Part shown: positions 13,139 to 25,400 of the stretch, one piece after another
Layout: the number at the start of each line of letters is the position of its first letter
Numbering within the stretch: the first letter of the stretch is position 1
Assembly (NCBI GenBank): GCA_022579005.1
Contig: MU401464.1
Coordinates: 57,717-121,716 of the forward strand
Length of the DNA: 64,000 bases
Origin: Poronia punctata
Taxonomy: Eukaryota; Ascomycota; Sordariomycetes; Xylariales; Xylariaceae
Direction of reading: 5' to 3'
Translations under genes and position numbers: made by a program
Notes under the pieces: model-generated
Seen by the model: only the letters and a program-made list of their open reading frames with translations
Database searches by the model: none
Told to the model about the DNA's origin: nothing

Positions 13139-15278
13139 TCCATCAGCCACTGGAGCCCTCGGTCACAAATAGTGTAAAAGGTCGCATATATGTATCCACA
13201 CACACTCCATCTTTGTACAAAACACCACGTATACGTACGCGGTACCCCTTTCTAGCATCTTGGGAAAGAGGCATCATGTTCAGACTCACGGCTAAGCCTT
13301 GAGCCCCGAGTCAACTGAATTTAAAGGACCTTGAAGGACCTGGGTTGTTGGAGGTCGGCGTTATGTCCAAGTCTCGACGTTCTACCCCCATTCTTTGTAG
13401 GTATAGACGCAATATACAGACAGCGAGCGCGAAAGAGTAAATTTAAAATAAACAAGATTCTTATATAACTACCACTGTCGAATGATGTTTGTATGTGCAT
13501 CTTTTGTTAGAAGGGTTTCTGGCGAGTTTCGGGGCTGGGGTAATACATATTTGATACAGAGCCAGAAAAACGACTTATACACCAAGAAATACTAGATGTC
13601 TTATAATCGGATAGATCGGTCAAACAGGTTTCCCCCAAGTTGTCTATCTCTATAGTTATCGGTGAACTATCTAGGGAAAGACTATCCAGGCCGAGTAAAG
13701 TCCTAGTCAGCCGTAGTCCGTCCTTTTGACCTCTGTGTAGGTTTATTGTTCTCGATTCCATACCTCTTGTTCGAGGTGGGATTAGACGGCTAATGTTGTT
13801 AAAGTAGGTAGGTAGACAAGCCTAGTTAGGTTTACCTTTGTACCTGACGGCCTTCATCCAAGTTAGGGGGGTTCGAAACGAGACTATCTAGATAAGTACC
13901 TAGTGGTGATACAGGTATTCTGTCCTATGAATAATGTTGATAGCTTCCTAGGTAGGGATAACCTACTACTTGTACGGTACGTAGGTAAAAGTATATACTT
14001 GAAAGATGAACAGTTCGCCGAGGTAGGTAAGTACTTTAGTAATGGGGACGACTCATCCAGGTAGCCGCCTACTAGGTAATTACATTGTCTGGCTTACTTA
14101 TAGCGCACCCGAAGGTCGAGGTTGGGGATTTTCATCCTTACTTCTCAGATACCAAAAAAAATTAAAAAGGGTCAGGAGAAATAAGATAAGATGACTATTT
14201 CGTTGTTGTCCACCCTTGGAGTCTGTCTGATTAGTAGCACGATACTTATATCCTCGCCGTATGAGGTGTGAGCGACTTTGAGTGCGTATACGGTATGAGA
14301 TACATACATATAACTCCCGTAACTCGAGCCATAGGTATAACCTATCTTAGGTTGTTAGTCGAATATTGGCAGGTCCGCAAGGGAGTCCATTCGTCCGGCT
14401 AGATGAGACGGTTGCGTCACCGAGACTGTTATAAGTGCGAAGCCCTCTGCTGACTCATTGTGGCGGTGCGTGCGGCGGTCCAACAGATTCTGCCTCCTCC
14501 GACCGCCTTCTTAGTTGCCGGCGCCGGCGCTCCGTTTTTTTTGCAATCGGCGCCTCGACTCCACCAGAGCACCGTATTGAGGAAATCGGAACCGGGATAC
14601 CCTACTCGTCCTTCTCCGGACGATGCCGTTTCTGCTTCGTTCACCCTCCCATCCCCTCTTCTTTTCGTGAACGCCCTGGGCCCACCGATCCGTCCTTTAC
14701 CTATGCGGTTACCAAAAGCCCTCGCCAATAGCCAACGTTGGGTTGTGAAGCTAGGGAACGATCCTTCTCCTGCCCTACGCTTGTTCTACTGGTGTAGGAG
14801 GGAATCTGCTGCTCTGCCTTTTGTCTATTGAAATTCGAGTGTTGTCCCTCGCTGTTAGATATTTTTCCTACCAGCTGATTCTTGTCTTCATTCCTATCCC
14901 TTTTTGAAAATGGCTACCCCTGGTACTGGACATGTATCCTCTACGGATTATTTTACGGCTTCATCCTCCCGTGAAGTAAGTAGGACGATAGCCTAGAAAC
15001 ACTTTGACAAATATGTGTTTGTAGCTGGTCGAAGACAAGCCCTTTATTATTGGCATGAAAGATGATGATTTTTGTTGGATAAAAGAATATCAAAAGTATC
15101 CGAATGCTATGTAGTATACACACCAACGCTGCTCCGTCAACTCCTGCCTCCGCCCCGGTACAATAAGAAAAAGACAAGATAGGGGAAATCAGATCAGCAA
15201 AAGTACAATATATGGGCCGCCCCTTACCACCACTCTATACTCCACTGGAAATACCATCCCTTCGTTCGCCCGTCCACT
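13139..15278. other. Intergenic region at the left edge of the metabolite cluster
   Basis: About 2.1 kb between the convergent ends of the carrier and the BBE-like oxidase. Dense TAGGTA/TACCTA words at 13800-14060. Two overlapping open frames at 14429-14831 have no domain motifs and look fortuitous. I see no gene. Confidence 0.55.
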
Positions 15279-17285
15279 TCAAGCGGCAAAGCATATCCTG
15301 CCCTGTTCGTCTTCCCGCCATTTTTGGCTACCTACGGCCGTCCGAGCATAGAGAAGATTATCCGGATCATACTTATTCTTGATCTGGCTCAGACGAGCAT
15401 AGTTCACGCCGTAGAAGGATTCCTGCCAGTCGGCATCGGCAAAATTGGCCTCGTTCAGATAGGACCCGGACCCGGGAGTGACGGCCTTCAGCGCCGGCAT
15501 GATGGCGTCGGTAAGCTCGTCCTGGCGGGCCGCCATTTCGGATCGCGGGACCGCGAAGTCCCATTCGCCGATGACGATGTAGTAGAGCTCGCTTTGGCGG
15601 AACCGCGGCGTGGCCGAGTTTTTCCCCTCGTGATAGGCTGCCCGGGACGTGGCGGTCGCGTCGAGGTCGAACGTCTCCATCGTTACGTAGAAGTGGCCGT
15701 TCGCCACCACGTCCCGCACCGTGTCGACGAGGCGCTTGGTCGCCCCCCGCGAGGCTAGCACCGACTTGGGCACGAGCCGGCCTCCCGTCAGCTGCGTGAC
15801 TGCGAACGAGCCATAAGGGTACGGGCCCAGGTAGTGGGCCAGATGGTCGTAATAGTTGTCGAAGCTCGTGTAGCTGACGTTGTACGGGATCTTCTGCCTG
15901 TCGAGCTGCTTGATGAAGGGGGAAAGGTGGGCTCTCACCTCGGCGGCCGTCTTGTCGGGGGATGTGGCGGCAAACATGGTCAAGGCGTCGTTATTTATGA
16001 GACTGGTTGCGACGGTCCCGTCGCTTGCGAAGTCGGGGATGAAGGTGTGAAAGGCCGTCACGGCTCCCCAGTACGTCTCTGGGGCTAACCCCTGCGACGG
16101 CACGATGAGTTGAGCGCCACCGACGGGGCCGTCAGGGTGAACCTTGGCTGTCATGGAGAGGACAACGCCCCATGTGCTCCCGCCACCGCCAGTCAATGCC
16201 CAGTACAGGTCTGCGTACTTCCCTTGGGGCTTCGCGACGACGTGCTTGCCCTGGGGCGTCACGACTTCCCACTCGAGCACATTATCCGCTGCTAAGCCGT
16301 AGTGTCCCATCAGGGGGGAATGTCCGCCGCCGGTAGTGAAGCCACCGGCGACACCGACGGTAGGACTGGAGCCACCTACGATGCGCACGTTGTATCGGTG
16401 AGCGATTGCCGCAGCCTCGCTGTTGACGAGCCCTGCGCTTAGCTTCATGGCGGGACCCCTGTAGTCCCTGCTTCCAAAGTGAGGGATGAAGGAGGCCGCC
16501 TTCAAGTTGGCCATCCAGAGTTCTAGTGCTCCTTTGCCAGAGGATTTACCCAGGAAGCTGGGGTAGGTCAGGTCAGGTCAGCTAACCTAGGTTAAGCGTC
16601 TCTAGGAATGAATAGGGCAAGACAAGACTGGGAACTAGGTAGATAACTACTTACTCTTGGCCCGTGTTCTTGATGACCAACCGGATGTTGTGTTTCCGCA
16701 CAAAGTTCAGTCCGGCGACGATATCGTCTGCTCCCGTCACGTTGATCGAGTACGGCGGGTAGTTTCCCAGTTCGCAAGGCGCCCCTTGCGATGTGAAAGG
16801 GTCGCAAGATTGGTTTTGGAAATATGGAGCAACGAAGTCGCCCGGCGCAAAGATGCTGTTTTTACACACACACGCGCGCGAAATATCTTAGCGGGGAGTT
16901 CTTATTTACCAGTGCAAGTCAAGTCTTGCTGACAAGGAAGGAAAAAGAGAATAACTTACTGCGTCTCCGGCCGACCCCAATTTGTCCTTAGCGAACTGCA
17001 AGTATCTTCCTCAAGGTGAGGCACGTGACAGACGTGAGCAATCGGCACGGTCGAGATTAACCTGCCATGCACCGTCTTGTTTAAAGAAGACCAGTCTGCG
17101 GAAGAAGGCCAGCAAGAGTCGCCGGGTATGCAACGACATCGGCCCCGGTCTAGTGAGAGGTCGCTACGTCTCGCGTGGGAGAGACCATCATCGTCATCGT
17201 CACCACGTGGTCTCTGGCTGGGGACATAGCCGGAGACCAAGACGCTGCTTAGTAAAAAGAGGACGGGAAGAAGAAGAAAAATCAT
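15279..17285 (-). CDS. Secreted FAD-linked oxidase, berberine-bridge-enzyme-like (VAO/PCMH fold)
   Basis: Three exons: 17285-16960, 16855-16655 and 16557-15279, giving 601 aa. A signal peptide (MIFLLLPVLFLLSSVLVSG) is followed by the family landmarks CIPGDSCWPS, NKTVHGRLI, ANQSCDPF-like FQNQSCDPFT, the FAD-binding domain and GGFTTGGGHSPLMG. The C-terminal BBE segment has NYARLSQIKNKYDPDNLLYA. These enzymes oxidise alcohols or catalyse oxidative C-C/C-O bond formation, and in fungal clusters they tailor the released product. Two oddities: the His of the NTGHDF motif, which normally forms the 8alpha-histidyl-FAD bond, is Gln (NTGQDF, residue 175, spanning the exon 2/3 junction), and the usual Cys before PTVG is Ser (residue 240). 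Both covalent FAD anchors therefore seem lost. Otherwise full length and intact. Confidence 0.92.
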
Positions 17286-19126
17286 TGTTACTCGAGGGGT
17301 TTTTGCAATACTACTTACTCTGCCGCGTAAGTTGATTCGTTGGACTTTGAACACAGGAAGTTGTTGTACCTAGTCTACAGAGCAATGTCAAAAACCCCGT
17401 TATATGTCTCGGACTCGAGGGTTGTTATATAGGACGACGAAAAACAAAAACGATCCCTCCTAATGATTTTCGACAAAATCATCTCAGCTCCTTTGGATTT
17501 ATTTTCAGCCCCGGCCCTTTTTACGCCTCGTTTCGCACGTGGGAAGTCATGTAGGATTCTACCCATGCCTCAGCTGGGGCTTATTAGGCTCCCAAAACAA
17601 AAAAAAACGTTTTTATGTCGTATTGATGTGGAACAATAATAGATCTAGATAGGTCAAAGTTACCTTACACACACCATGTCACCCTTGTGGTAGGTCTACT
17701 CACCCTCGCTTAGGTAGGTACTTTACTCATCGTTGCCTTGGTGCCTGCCTAGTAGTACCTACATACCTAAGGTTACTTTAAACAGACAACACCCTCAAAG
17801 GTACATTTTACACAAGGCAGATATAACATCAGATTAGGGAACATACCGGCCCCCATGACGGCGAGAACTTCTCCTGGCTTTCTCCTCGTTAGGGAAAAAA
17901 CTACCTCCTTACCTACCTAAATCTTATCCATCTCTGGCGGAATAAAATAGAATAGAATAGAATAGCTTGGCCCTCTGAATAATACAGACTGATATAAAGA
18001 ACAACACGACATCATACATGCTATCAATCAATCAAAATGATACATTCCTTTCCCACGTGGAACTGGGCTACCTACAGGGCTAGGTACCGATAGTTCGGGG
18101 TTAACCGCCGAGAAGAAACTTTTGAAGCATCAAATCGAACTGAACATGGGGGGGGGGATCCTCAGCTACCTACAGCATAATACTATTTTAAGAAGGGGCC
18201 TTTCTTTCCACGGCTTATACCTACCTACCTATTACCTACCTTCTCGTTTATAGGCTGGGCTGGGCTCCCCCCCCCCGCTCCCAGATCTTTACCATGTGAC
18301 TCAGGCTACCTACGTACGCCGCGTAGATAGATATAGATATACCTAGGTTAGCAAGCTAGGACCCATTTTGCGCAGCGCAGCCGCAGCCCAACTTGTTGGC
18401 GGGCTTACCTGAGGTATAAAAAAAATACCTAGCCTAGGTTAGATACTTACTTACACAACATGCAAGCTCCGCAAAAGCTGATACGTAAGGTAGGTAGGTA
18501 ATTCTTTAGCTAGGTAAGTACTTAAGGTAGGGTGCAGTCTAGACCCTCCTCGCCCGGAAGAGATCTCACGATCTCACCCTGCTAAAAGCTGACTGGTGTT
18601 GTTTTCGCTCACAGATATGTAAGGTAGGTTATGTTGGTATTTACTATAATTACACATTGTTTGCTGGGCGGTATTTTTGCTGGTCTTTTTCCGGATATGG
18701 TTGGTGTTTGTTATACCCGCCCCCTTTTAACGAGTCTCGAATAGGGGGGGGGGGGGGGGGGAAGAGGGGAGGTTTTACATGGCCTAGAACCCAAGCGCCT
18801 CCTGAAGGATTTAGAAATGGGAGGATGGATTTATGTGGGTGGTCTACATCTATTACCACATAACCGAGATTTGTATCATCTTGGGAACCAAGGGAGATCG
18901 TTAGTTTATTTTTCTTCTTCTTCCTCCTTCTTCTTCTTCTCCTGATTTGGCGTGCCGCGAGGTTGTTTATATATCAACAAGTGGACAAGGTAGTCTGATA
19001 GGTATATGTATATCAAAACAGCACCCCCCCATATGTAGGTATCGACTTCAACCAAAAAAAAAAAAGACGAGAATATGAAAAAAGCTTTTCCCCATCTTGT
19101 TCTTACCTAGTGGGTTAAGACTTTCC
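17286..19126. other. Intergenic region upstream of the FAD oxidase
   Basis: About 1.8 kb holding the oxidase promoter (next to 17285) and the P450-A 3' end. It is rich in TAGGTA-type words (18180-18520), simple repeats (AATAG at about 17947-17964; a TTC run at 18909-18940) and an 18-nt G tract at 18744-18761. No gene recognised. Confidence 0.55.
18744..18761. repeat. G homopolymer, 18 nt
   Basis: Eighteen consecutive G residues. Two other tracts of the same length occur in this window (C at 46568-46585, G at 63883-63900). Length may be set by sequencing or assembly. Confidence 0.8.
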
Positions 19127-20828
19127 TCAGACATAATTCTTAACCTTCACCCTGACGCCCTTCGTCCCGGGCTTGGCTCGAGGTACGAAACTATCATAGT
19201 AGCAGTCGACCGCGTCTCGCCCCGTCTCGAACAGCTCACATTCGAACCTCCTGAAGAAGGTGGCAAAACCGATGTAGAGATCGGCATAGGCCAATTGCAT
19301 CCCCACGCAACTCCTCGTGCCGCGGCCAAAGGCGACGAGGTAGGTAGACAAGGGCTTGCCGTCTGGAGCGCGAGGGTTGTTTTCCCAACGCTCGGGACGG
19401 AACTCGTGAGGTTCCGGGAAGGCCCAAGGATCATGAGAGGCCGTGTAGTTGTCCATGCTCACGATGGACCTTGCCGGCAGATGGTACTCCCTTTTCTCGG
19501 CCGAGTACGTCATCGGGGTCGGTGATCGGCGGGGGATGCGCTGCGGCGTGCCGTACGCGAAACGGAGAGATTCGTTGACGATATAGGTGAGATAGGGGAG
19601 CTGCATAAGGACATCTACCTGAGGGATTTCACGGGCGTCTGGAATCGCCTCGTTCAGCTCGCTCTTGAGCCTTTCGAGAATTCTCCGAGTCGAGAGTATA
19701 TGGTAGCATCCGACTGAGAGACAATAGCTTGTCGTTTCGATGCCTGCGCCGATGACGGCGATGGCTTCGTGCTGGAGACGCTCTGTCCCGAGTTCTTGCG
19801 GTGGCAGATCCGACTCGAGCAGGGCGGTGAAAAGAGAGGGCCGTACGGCAAGATTCTTGCCGCCAGACTCGTGGACCTGCTTGGCCCGAAGAATCTGTGT
19901 CTTCATTTCTTCATTGAAGGCGTGGACCGAAGCCATTGGCGGGGAGAGGATTGTGACGGCCCAGTCTGGCAGGAGTTTGAACGCCTTGATCATCCAGGGA
20001 AACTGGGTGATGAAGTGAACAGGATCGAGCAGATTCACCCTTTTTTTTATATAAAAGGAACCAATATTGTTAGCGCGCATGAACAAGAACACCATGGGAA
20101 AAAGGGACACATGCGAGACCTACATGGCGTCAGAGAAATCGGCACGGAATTCGGGTTTCTTGATGAAGTCATAAGATCCTTCTAGACAATACCCTACGAC
20201 AACATCCCCATTGAAAGCACCCCACATGTTGCTGAGATTCAACACGCTGCCTTCCTGGGTGAACTCGGACTTGACACGCTCACAGAGCTCGTCCATGACC
20301 GTTTGGATGTTTGACGAATGATGGGCAATCTTTCGCTTTGAAAAATAGGGGTTTATTGCGGCGCGACGGAGCCGATGAGCCTTGTGTTCCGTCGTGGCAA
20401 AGGTGGCCAGCCTGTTGTTGAAACGGTGCTCAAGATGCTTCAGCTTGTCCGAGTGGCGAGAATTCGAGTACAAGGTGTCGTAGAAGCGAATGTCTTGGAT
20501 GTGAACCTCGTCGGGAGCGATGCGAACAATCGGGCCTGAGCGTGTCAGACAAAAGAAGACTAGGTATGATTGCAACAAACTTACCATACTTCTCATGCCA
20601 CTTCTGATACTCCCACATGAACTGGCCACCGGATGGTGTGAAGCACTCGTAGTAGGTTTCAACCCATTGTGTGACTGCTGTCAGTTTTGGGCCTGGGATA
20701 TGGCGCAGCGGATGAAAGAAGAGACGATACACAGCCAGGTAGAGACCGTATAGAAGCCATATGAGGCCGGCGCCGAAGAAGAATTGCGCAGCCGTGAGAT
20801 GGACTAGACTATTCAATAGTTGAGCCAT
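19127..20828 (-). CDS. Cytochrome P450 monooxygenase A
   Basis: Three exons: 20828-20585, 20535-20124 and 20039-19127, giving 522 aa. An N-terminal membrane anchor (FFFGAGLIWLLYGLYLAVYR) places it on the ER. Motifs in order: GPIVRIAPDEVH near residue 82, the oxygen-binding I-helix GAGIETT (316-322), ESLR (ExxR, 375-378), PERW (434-437) and the haem loop FGRGTRSCVG with ligand Cys463. All key residues are present. The second intron junction uses GTAGGT and an acceptor inside a run of A residues; it is the only choice that keeps the frame. The protein resembles the trichodiene-oxygenase-like (CYP58-type) class common in fungal clusters. Its paralogue P450-B at 38253 has the same length and the same first intron position. 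Likely hydroxylates or epoxidises the polyketide made by the neighbouring PKS; substrate unknown. Confidence 0.93.
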
Positions 20829-22469
20829 GTTAACGCGCTTCCCTACACGATTTCCTCTTGTCGACGCGTACTATACTGATGACCCAGAGACCAAAACCAA
20901 CAAGCGGCGCAGTATATTATCACCACTCTCTTAAGGGCATACGTGCCCCTCTCCTCCCCCTTCCCCTTGCCTGGCTTTCTATCTATAATCGGTAGCAGCT
21001 CTAGAGCGAAGATGCTACCGTGATTATTCCGCCGGCCAAGTGAATAATGACCTTGCATTCTAGCTGAATTACCCATGCGATCACGTCGGTGTAGGCAATA
21101 GCCTATGTAGGTTACATGGTCTTGAAGCTAACAAGGACAACCTTGGGGAAGGCTAGATAAGGTAAGGCCCTGACACATGATGTATGATTGGAAGCAAGTC
21201 AGCCAGCACCTGCCCTAAAAATAAGCTTAATGTTAGGTGAGGTAGTCTAGACTAGGTTTTCAAGGGTCTGCGAGATGCTTACGTTCGACCAATCGCATAC
21301 GATGCACGTCATCATTGGGGGATTATTAACCTTGCATTAGTGGCGTCGACCGTTATGTACATTATTACATACTCGTATGACAAGGTGTCCCGACAACAAG
21401 GGTCGAAAGTCACTTCCAATGGAACCCTGGATTTTCGCCTGTAATAGTAATACCAAGTCTCGAAACGCTTACCAAATCAATACACACAGCATTCTAGGCA
21501 AGTAGATTACACGATTACAATGGTCGACATAAAAGAATCATACAGGCGACAAGCATGTAAGATAGATAGGTACATTCCTCAAGTCAGATAATCCAGATAT
21601 CCGCCTGTACTTTTGTTGATAACGGTAGTTTTCCCTCGGCGTAGGAAGTATCTACTCTAATGTAGGGCCTAGACCATCGGACGGGCCAAGACGGGGCCAA
21701 ATGTAGTTCCGATTGCCTGCCACCAAAGTCAGGTCGATTCCATACAGTTCTGGGCCTGGCTAGATTAAGTTAGGTTGTGTCCATTTCATCGCAGTTGAAA
21801 CCAAAAAAAATACAAAGCAAAAGAGTCAAAAACATGCGAGGCTTTACACTGGTTTCCTATCTTTAATCATTTTCTCTTTTTATTAAAAAAAAAAAAAGGG
21901 GGAATTAAAATGTCAAGCCGTATTTTGGCAGATAAAATCCGTAACCTATAACCTTGACATCTCCCCCAGGGGTTACGCTCTATTCGAATTTTTAATGTTC
22001 CTAAACCTTTTCTTACTCGCGTCAGACACCTCAAGAAAAGCGACGGTCCATCGTTTGGCGTGATTTAGGGGAATATATGCTTCTAAACACTGTAACGTAG
22101 GTTAGGTCAGGTAAGGTAAGGTAATATCTCCCATTTTAATGATATGGCCAGGTCACTTGGAACTTTCCAAGGGAAATGGATAGATACCTAAGTAGTTGCC
22201 GTACATGCGAGAAGAAAAGTGCTTGTGGACTTTATGTTTATGCGCTTGTTGTTTGTTGTCGCCTCATCGAACAGAATATAGGATGGGAATGCGAGACTCG
22301 CAACGATACCGGGTCAGATACGAGTGCGGTGCCATTAAAAACGAACCATCTCGCGTACTAATCATCTAGAGAGTAATACGTATGGATAGGTACCTAGACT
22401 ACATATGAATTTCTATCTGAAAAGGGGGCTATATACATGTCTTCCACCGTTGCTAAGCCGTTGCCAAAC
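20829..22469. other. Intergenic region / P450-A promoter and PKS 3' end
   Basis: About 1.6 kb. It should contain the P450-A promoter near 20829 and the polyketide synthase terminator near 22469. Poly-A/T runs and TAGGTA words are present. No reading frame with recognisable motifs. Confidence 0.6.
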
Positions 22470-25400
22470 TCACTTTCCTTTCGCAGCAGTCGCCGCCTCT
22501 GCCGCTTGAAGCCTTGTGACAATCTTTTCCGCCAGACTCGTCAAAGTCGGCGCACCCGTGATCTCTAAGGTAGTCAGCTCGGCACCGAGTTGGGCGCGCG
22601 ACCAATTCCTAAACTCGACAGCAGCGAGAGAGTCCAGTCCATAGGCCGAGAGCGGTTTCCCTGATTCGAGAGCTTCCTCGATGCGGAGAGTGACCATGAA
22701 CTGTTTATTCGCTACTTCTACCGCGAGCGGAAGAGCGGTTGCCATGTCGGCGCCGCTCTTGATCATGAGCTGGAGGGCCTGGATTTCCTTGTTCGAGCCA
22801 TCCGAGGTGGAAGAGCCTCCTCCACCCGCCGACGCGCCGAAGAGTAGCGAAGAGAAGCGGGCGTCGGTCAGGAGGCGAGATGAGGGCGCTTGTGGTACAG
22901 CTATGGATGTAATAAGTTGCGGGACCGAGTCGAGGTTGACGGGCCTGTCGTCCTCCTGCTGCATGATGGAGAATTGTACTATCTTCTGGAACAATCCCTC
23001 ATTGATGGGGGTCCATGCGGATGTGTCCAGCGCTGCGATGAGCTCGGAATGCTCTGCCATGTAACCCACATCGTCGATGGCGCCGAGGTCGATCGAGTTC
23101 GCCTTGAGCCCGAGACCGCGGCGATAGTAGGCAAAGTTATCCAGGAACACGTTACCTGCCGCGTAGTTGGCCTGGGCAGGTTGACCGATAAGGCCCGAGA
23201 TAGAGGACAGCATGGTGAAGAAATCAAGATCGAGCCCCAGTTCGATGGCCGTGTTATGCAGATTCCACGTGCCTGCTACCTTGCAGCTTGTCGCCATATG
23301 ATATTCATCAAGTGTCATCGTCTCAAACGGTTTGTCCCGAAGGACCATGGATCCTTGAATCACGCCGGCGACTGGCTTGGAGGCGTTATTGAAAGCGAGG
23401 CGGACATCTTGGACTTTCGATACATCGCCGCGTGCGACGTCGACGCTGCAACCGTAGTTTCCGAGGTCTCTCAATATCCCTCGGGACCGCGGGTCGTCGC
23501 AGCCACTACGCGACATGATGACGAGGTTGCGTGCTCCGTGACGGGCCATGTCGACAGCAAGTGAGCCGCAAAGACCCTTGAGGCCTCCAACGATGAGGTA
23601 GGAGACATCCCCGCGAAGCTCCAATGACCGCAACGCCGGACGAACAGGGACGGCCGGATCCGCCTCGGCATGATCCTTATTGGAGATGATGATTTTGCCG
23701 ATATGGTTGGCACTGCGCATAAAACGCAATGCAGAGGGAATGTCGTTGTAAGCGAATAGCTTGATGGGCGAGATGGGCTTTACGACACCAGTATTGATCA
23801 AGTCCATCATGCGGCGGAAAAGACTATATACGAAGAAGAAAAGGGGGTGTCAGCTGTCTGTCAATAATATTATATATATATAATAATGAGAAAGACAAAC
23901 GGGAAATAGATTTGGATTACGTACTCTGCGATGACCAGATCACTGACATGCTTGTGGGACATGTCGAAGCACCTGTAGGAGGCATTGCGGGCAAAGGGCT
24001 CCATCGAAAGAGAGTTACGATCGATGTGGTCCTTCTTGCCCAACTCGACCATGGTACCCCCTTCGGCAATACATCGCCACGAGGCGTCGAGCAGGTCTCC
24101 GGTGAGGGAGTTGAGAATGATGTCGACTCCGTAACCCGACGTGTGCTCCATGATAGCCGCCTCGAAACCAGGGTTGCGTGAGTTAAATATGCGATCCCGA
24201 GAGATGCCAAAGTTCTCCACGAGGAAGTCTCTCTTCACGTCTTGGCCAACCGTCACGTAGACTTCGGCCCCTACCATTCGGCAGATCTGGATCGAGGCCA
24301 GACCGAGGCCACCAGTGGCCGAGTGAATCAACACACGGTCTCCCTTCTTCAGCGAACCCAGGTTGAAGAGACTGTATAATGCCGTGAGATAGACAGAGGG
24401 CAAAGTAGCCGCCTCTTCAAACGAAAGCCAGTCTGGGATCCGCACTGTTCGTTCCGTGGTGGCGACGATCCGGTTGGCGAACGTGCCCTTCTCGAAAACG
24501 AGAACCCGGTCGCTAATGTTGAACGGCGTGTTGAGATTAGCGCCTACCCTGCGAATCCGTCCGGCACCCTCGAGACCGAGCAAATGTTGGTTCTCGGGCA
24601 CGATCCCCATGGTGACGGCCACATCCTTGAAGTTCAGGGCAGAGGCAAACAGTTCTACTTCGACAGTATTTTCGGGCAGTGCAAGCTGTTTCGAGTCTAC
24701 CTCGACGTAATGTAGCGAGTCGATGGAGCCGACGCGTTCTGCAATCATGCGGACAGTCGTCGGAGCCTCGTGCAGACGCATCTCCACAGGTGACGGACCA
24801 GTAGTCTTTGCAGCCTCCAGAGCATTGACCGCGTCATCTCCAAGGATGCGGCTGACGTAGAATATGCCCTCCCGTTCAACATACTCGGTGTCAAGGCCGG
24901 TAGTGTTTGGCTGCTGTTGCTGCTGGATCACGCGAAGAAGCTTGTCTATGGAAAGGGCAGCAGCAGTAGACTCCCCCTTGGCGGGGTCTTCGATGTCAAG
25001 AGTGGTGATTCTCATCGATGGGTCTTCTGTCCTGATGCTTCTGCACAAGCCATGTATCATGGCACCGTCCGGGTTCTGGACCTTCCACTGCGAAGCCCGG
25101 CTAACCCACAGAATCCTATTATTCCGCCTCTGGAATAGGCTCTGGAGAGCGGTCCACTGTTCGGGACTCAAAGTGGGCAGTTGAGGAGCTTCAAGCTCGG
25201 AGATGACAACAACGGTGGAATTGTCTCGGATCTGGTCCAAAGACTCTGTCGCCGTGAGTTCGCGGACGTCCCAATATTCGCGAGCGGAGAGTTCTCTTGT
25301 GATATTGTGACATATCTTCCCAGGGGCCGCAAAGTGGACGATATCGAGTGGTGTGGCTGGTCCTTTCTCGAATGATGATGTTGACCGAATGGTGAGAAGA

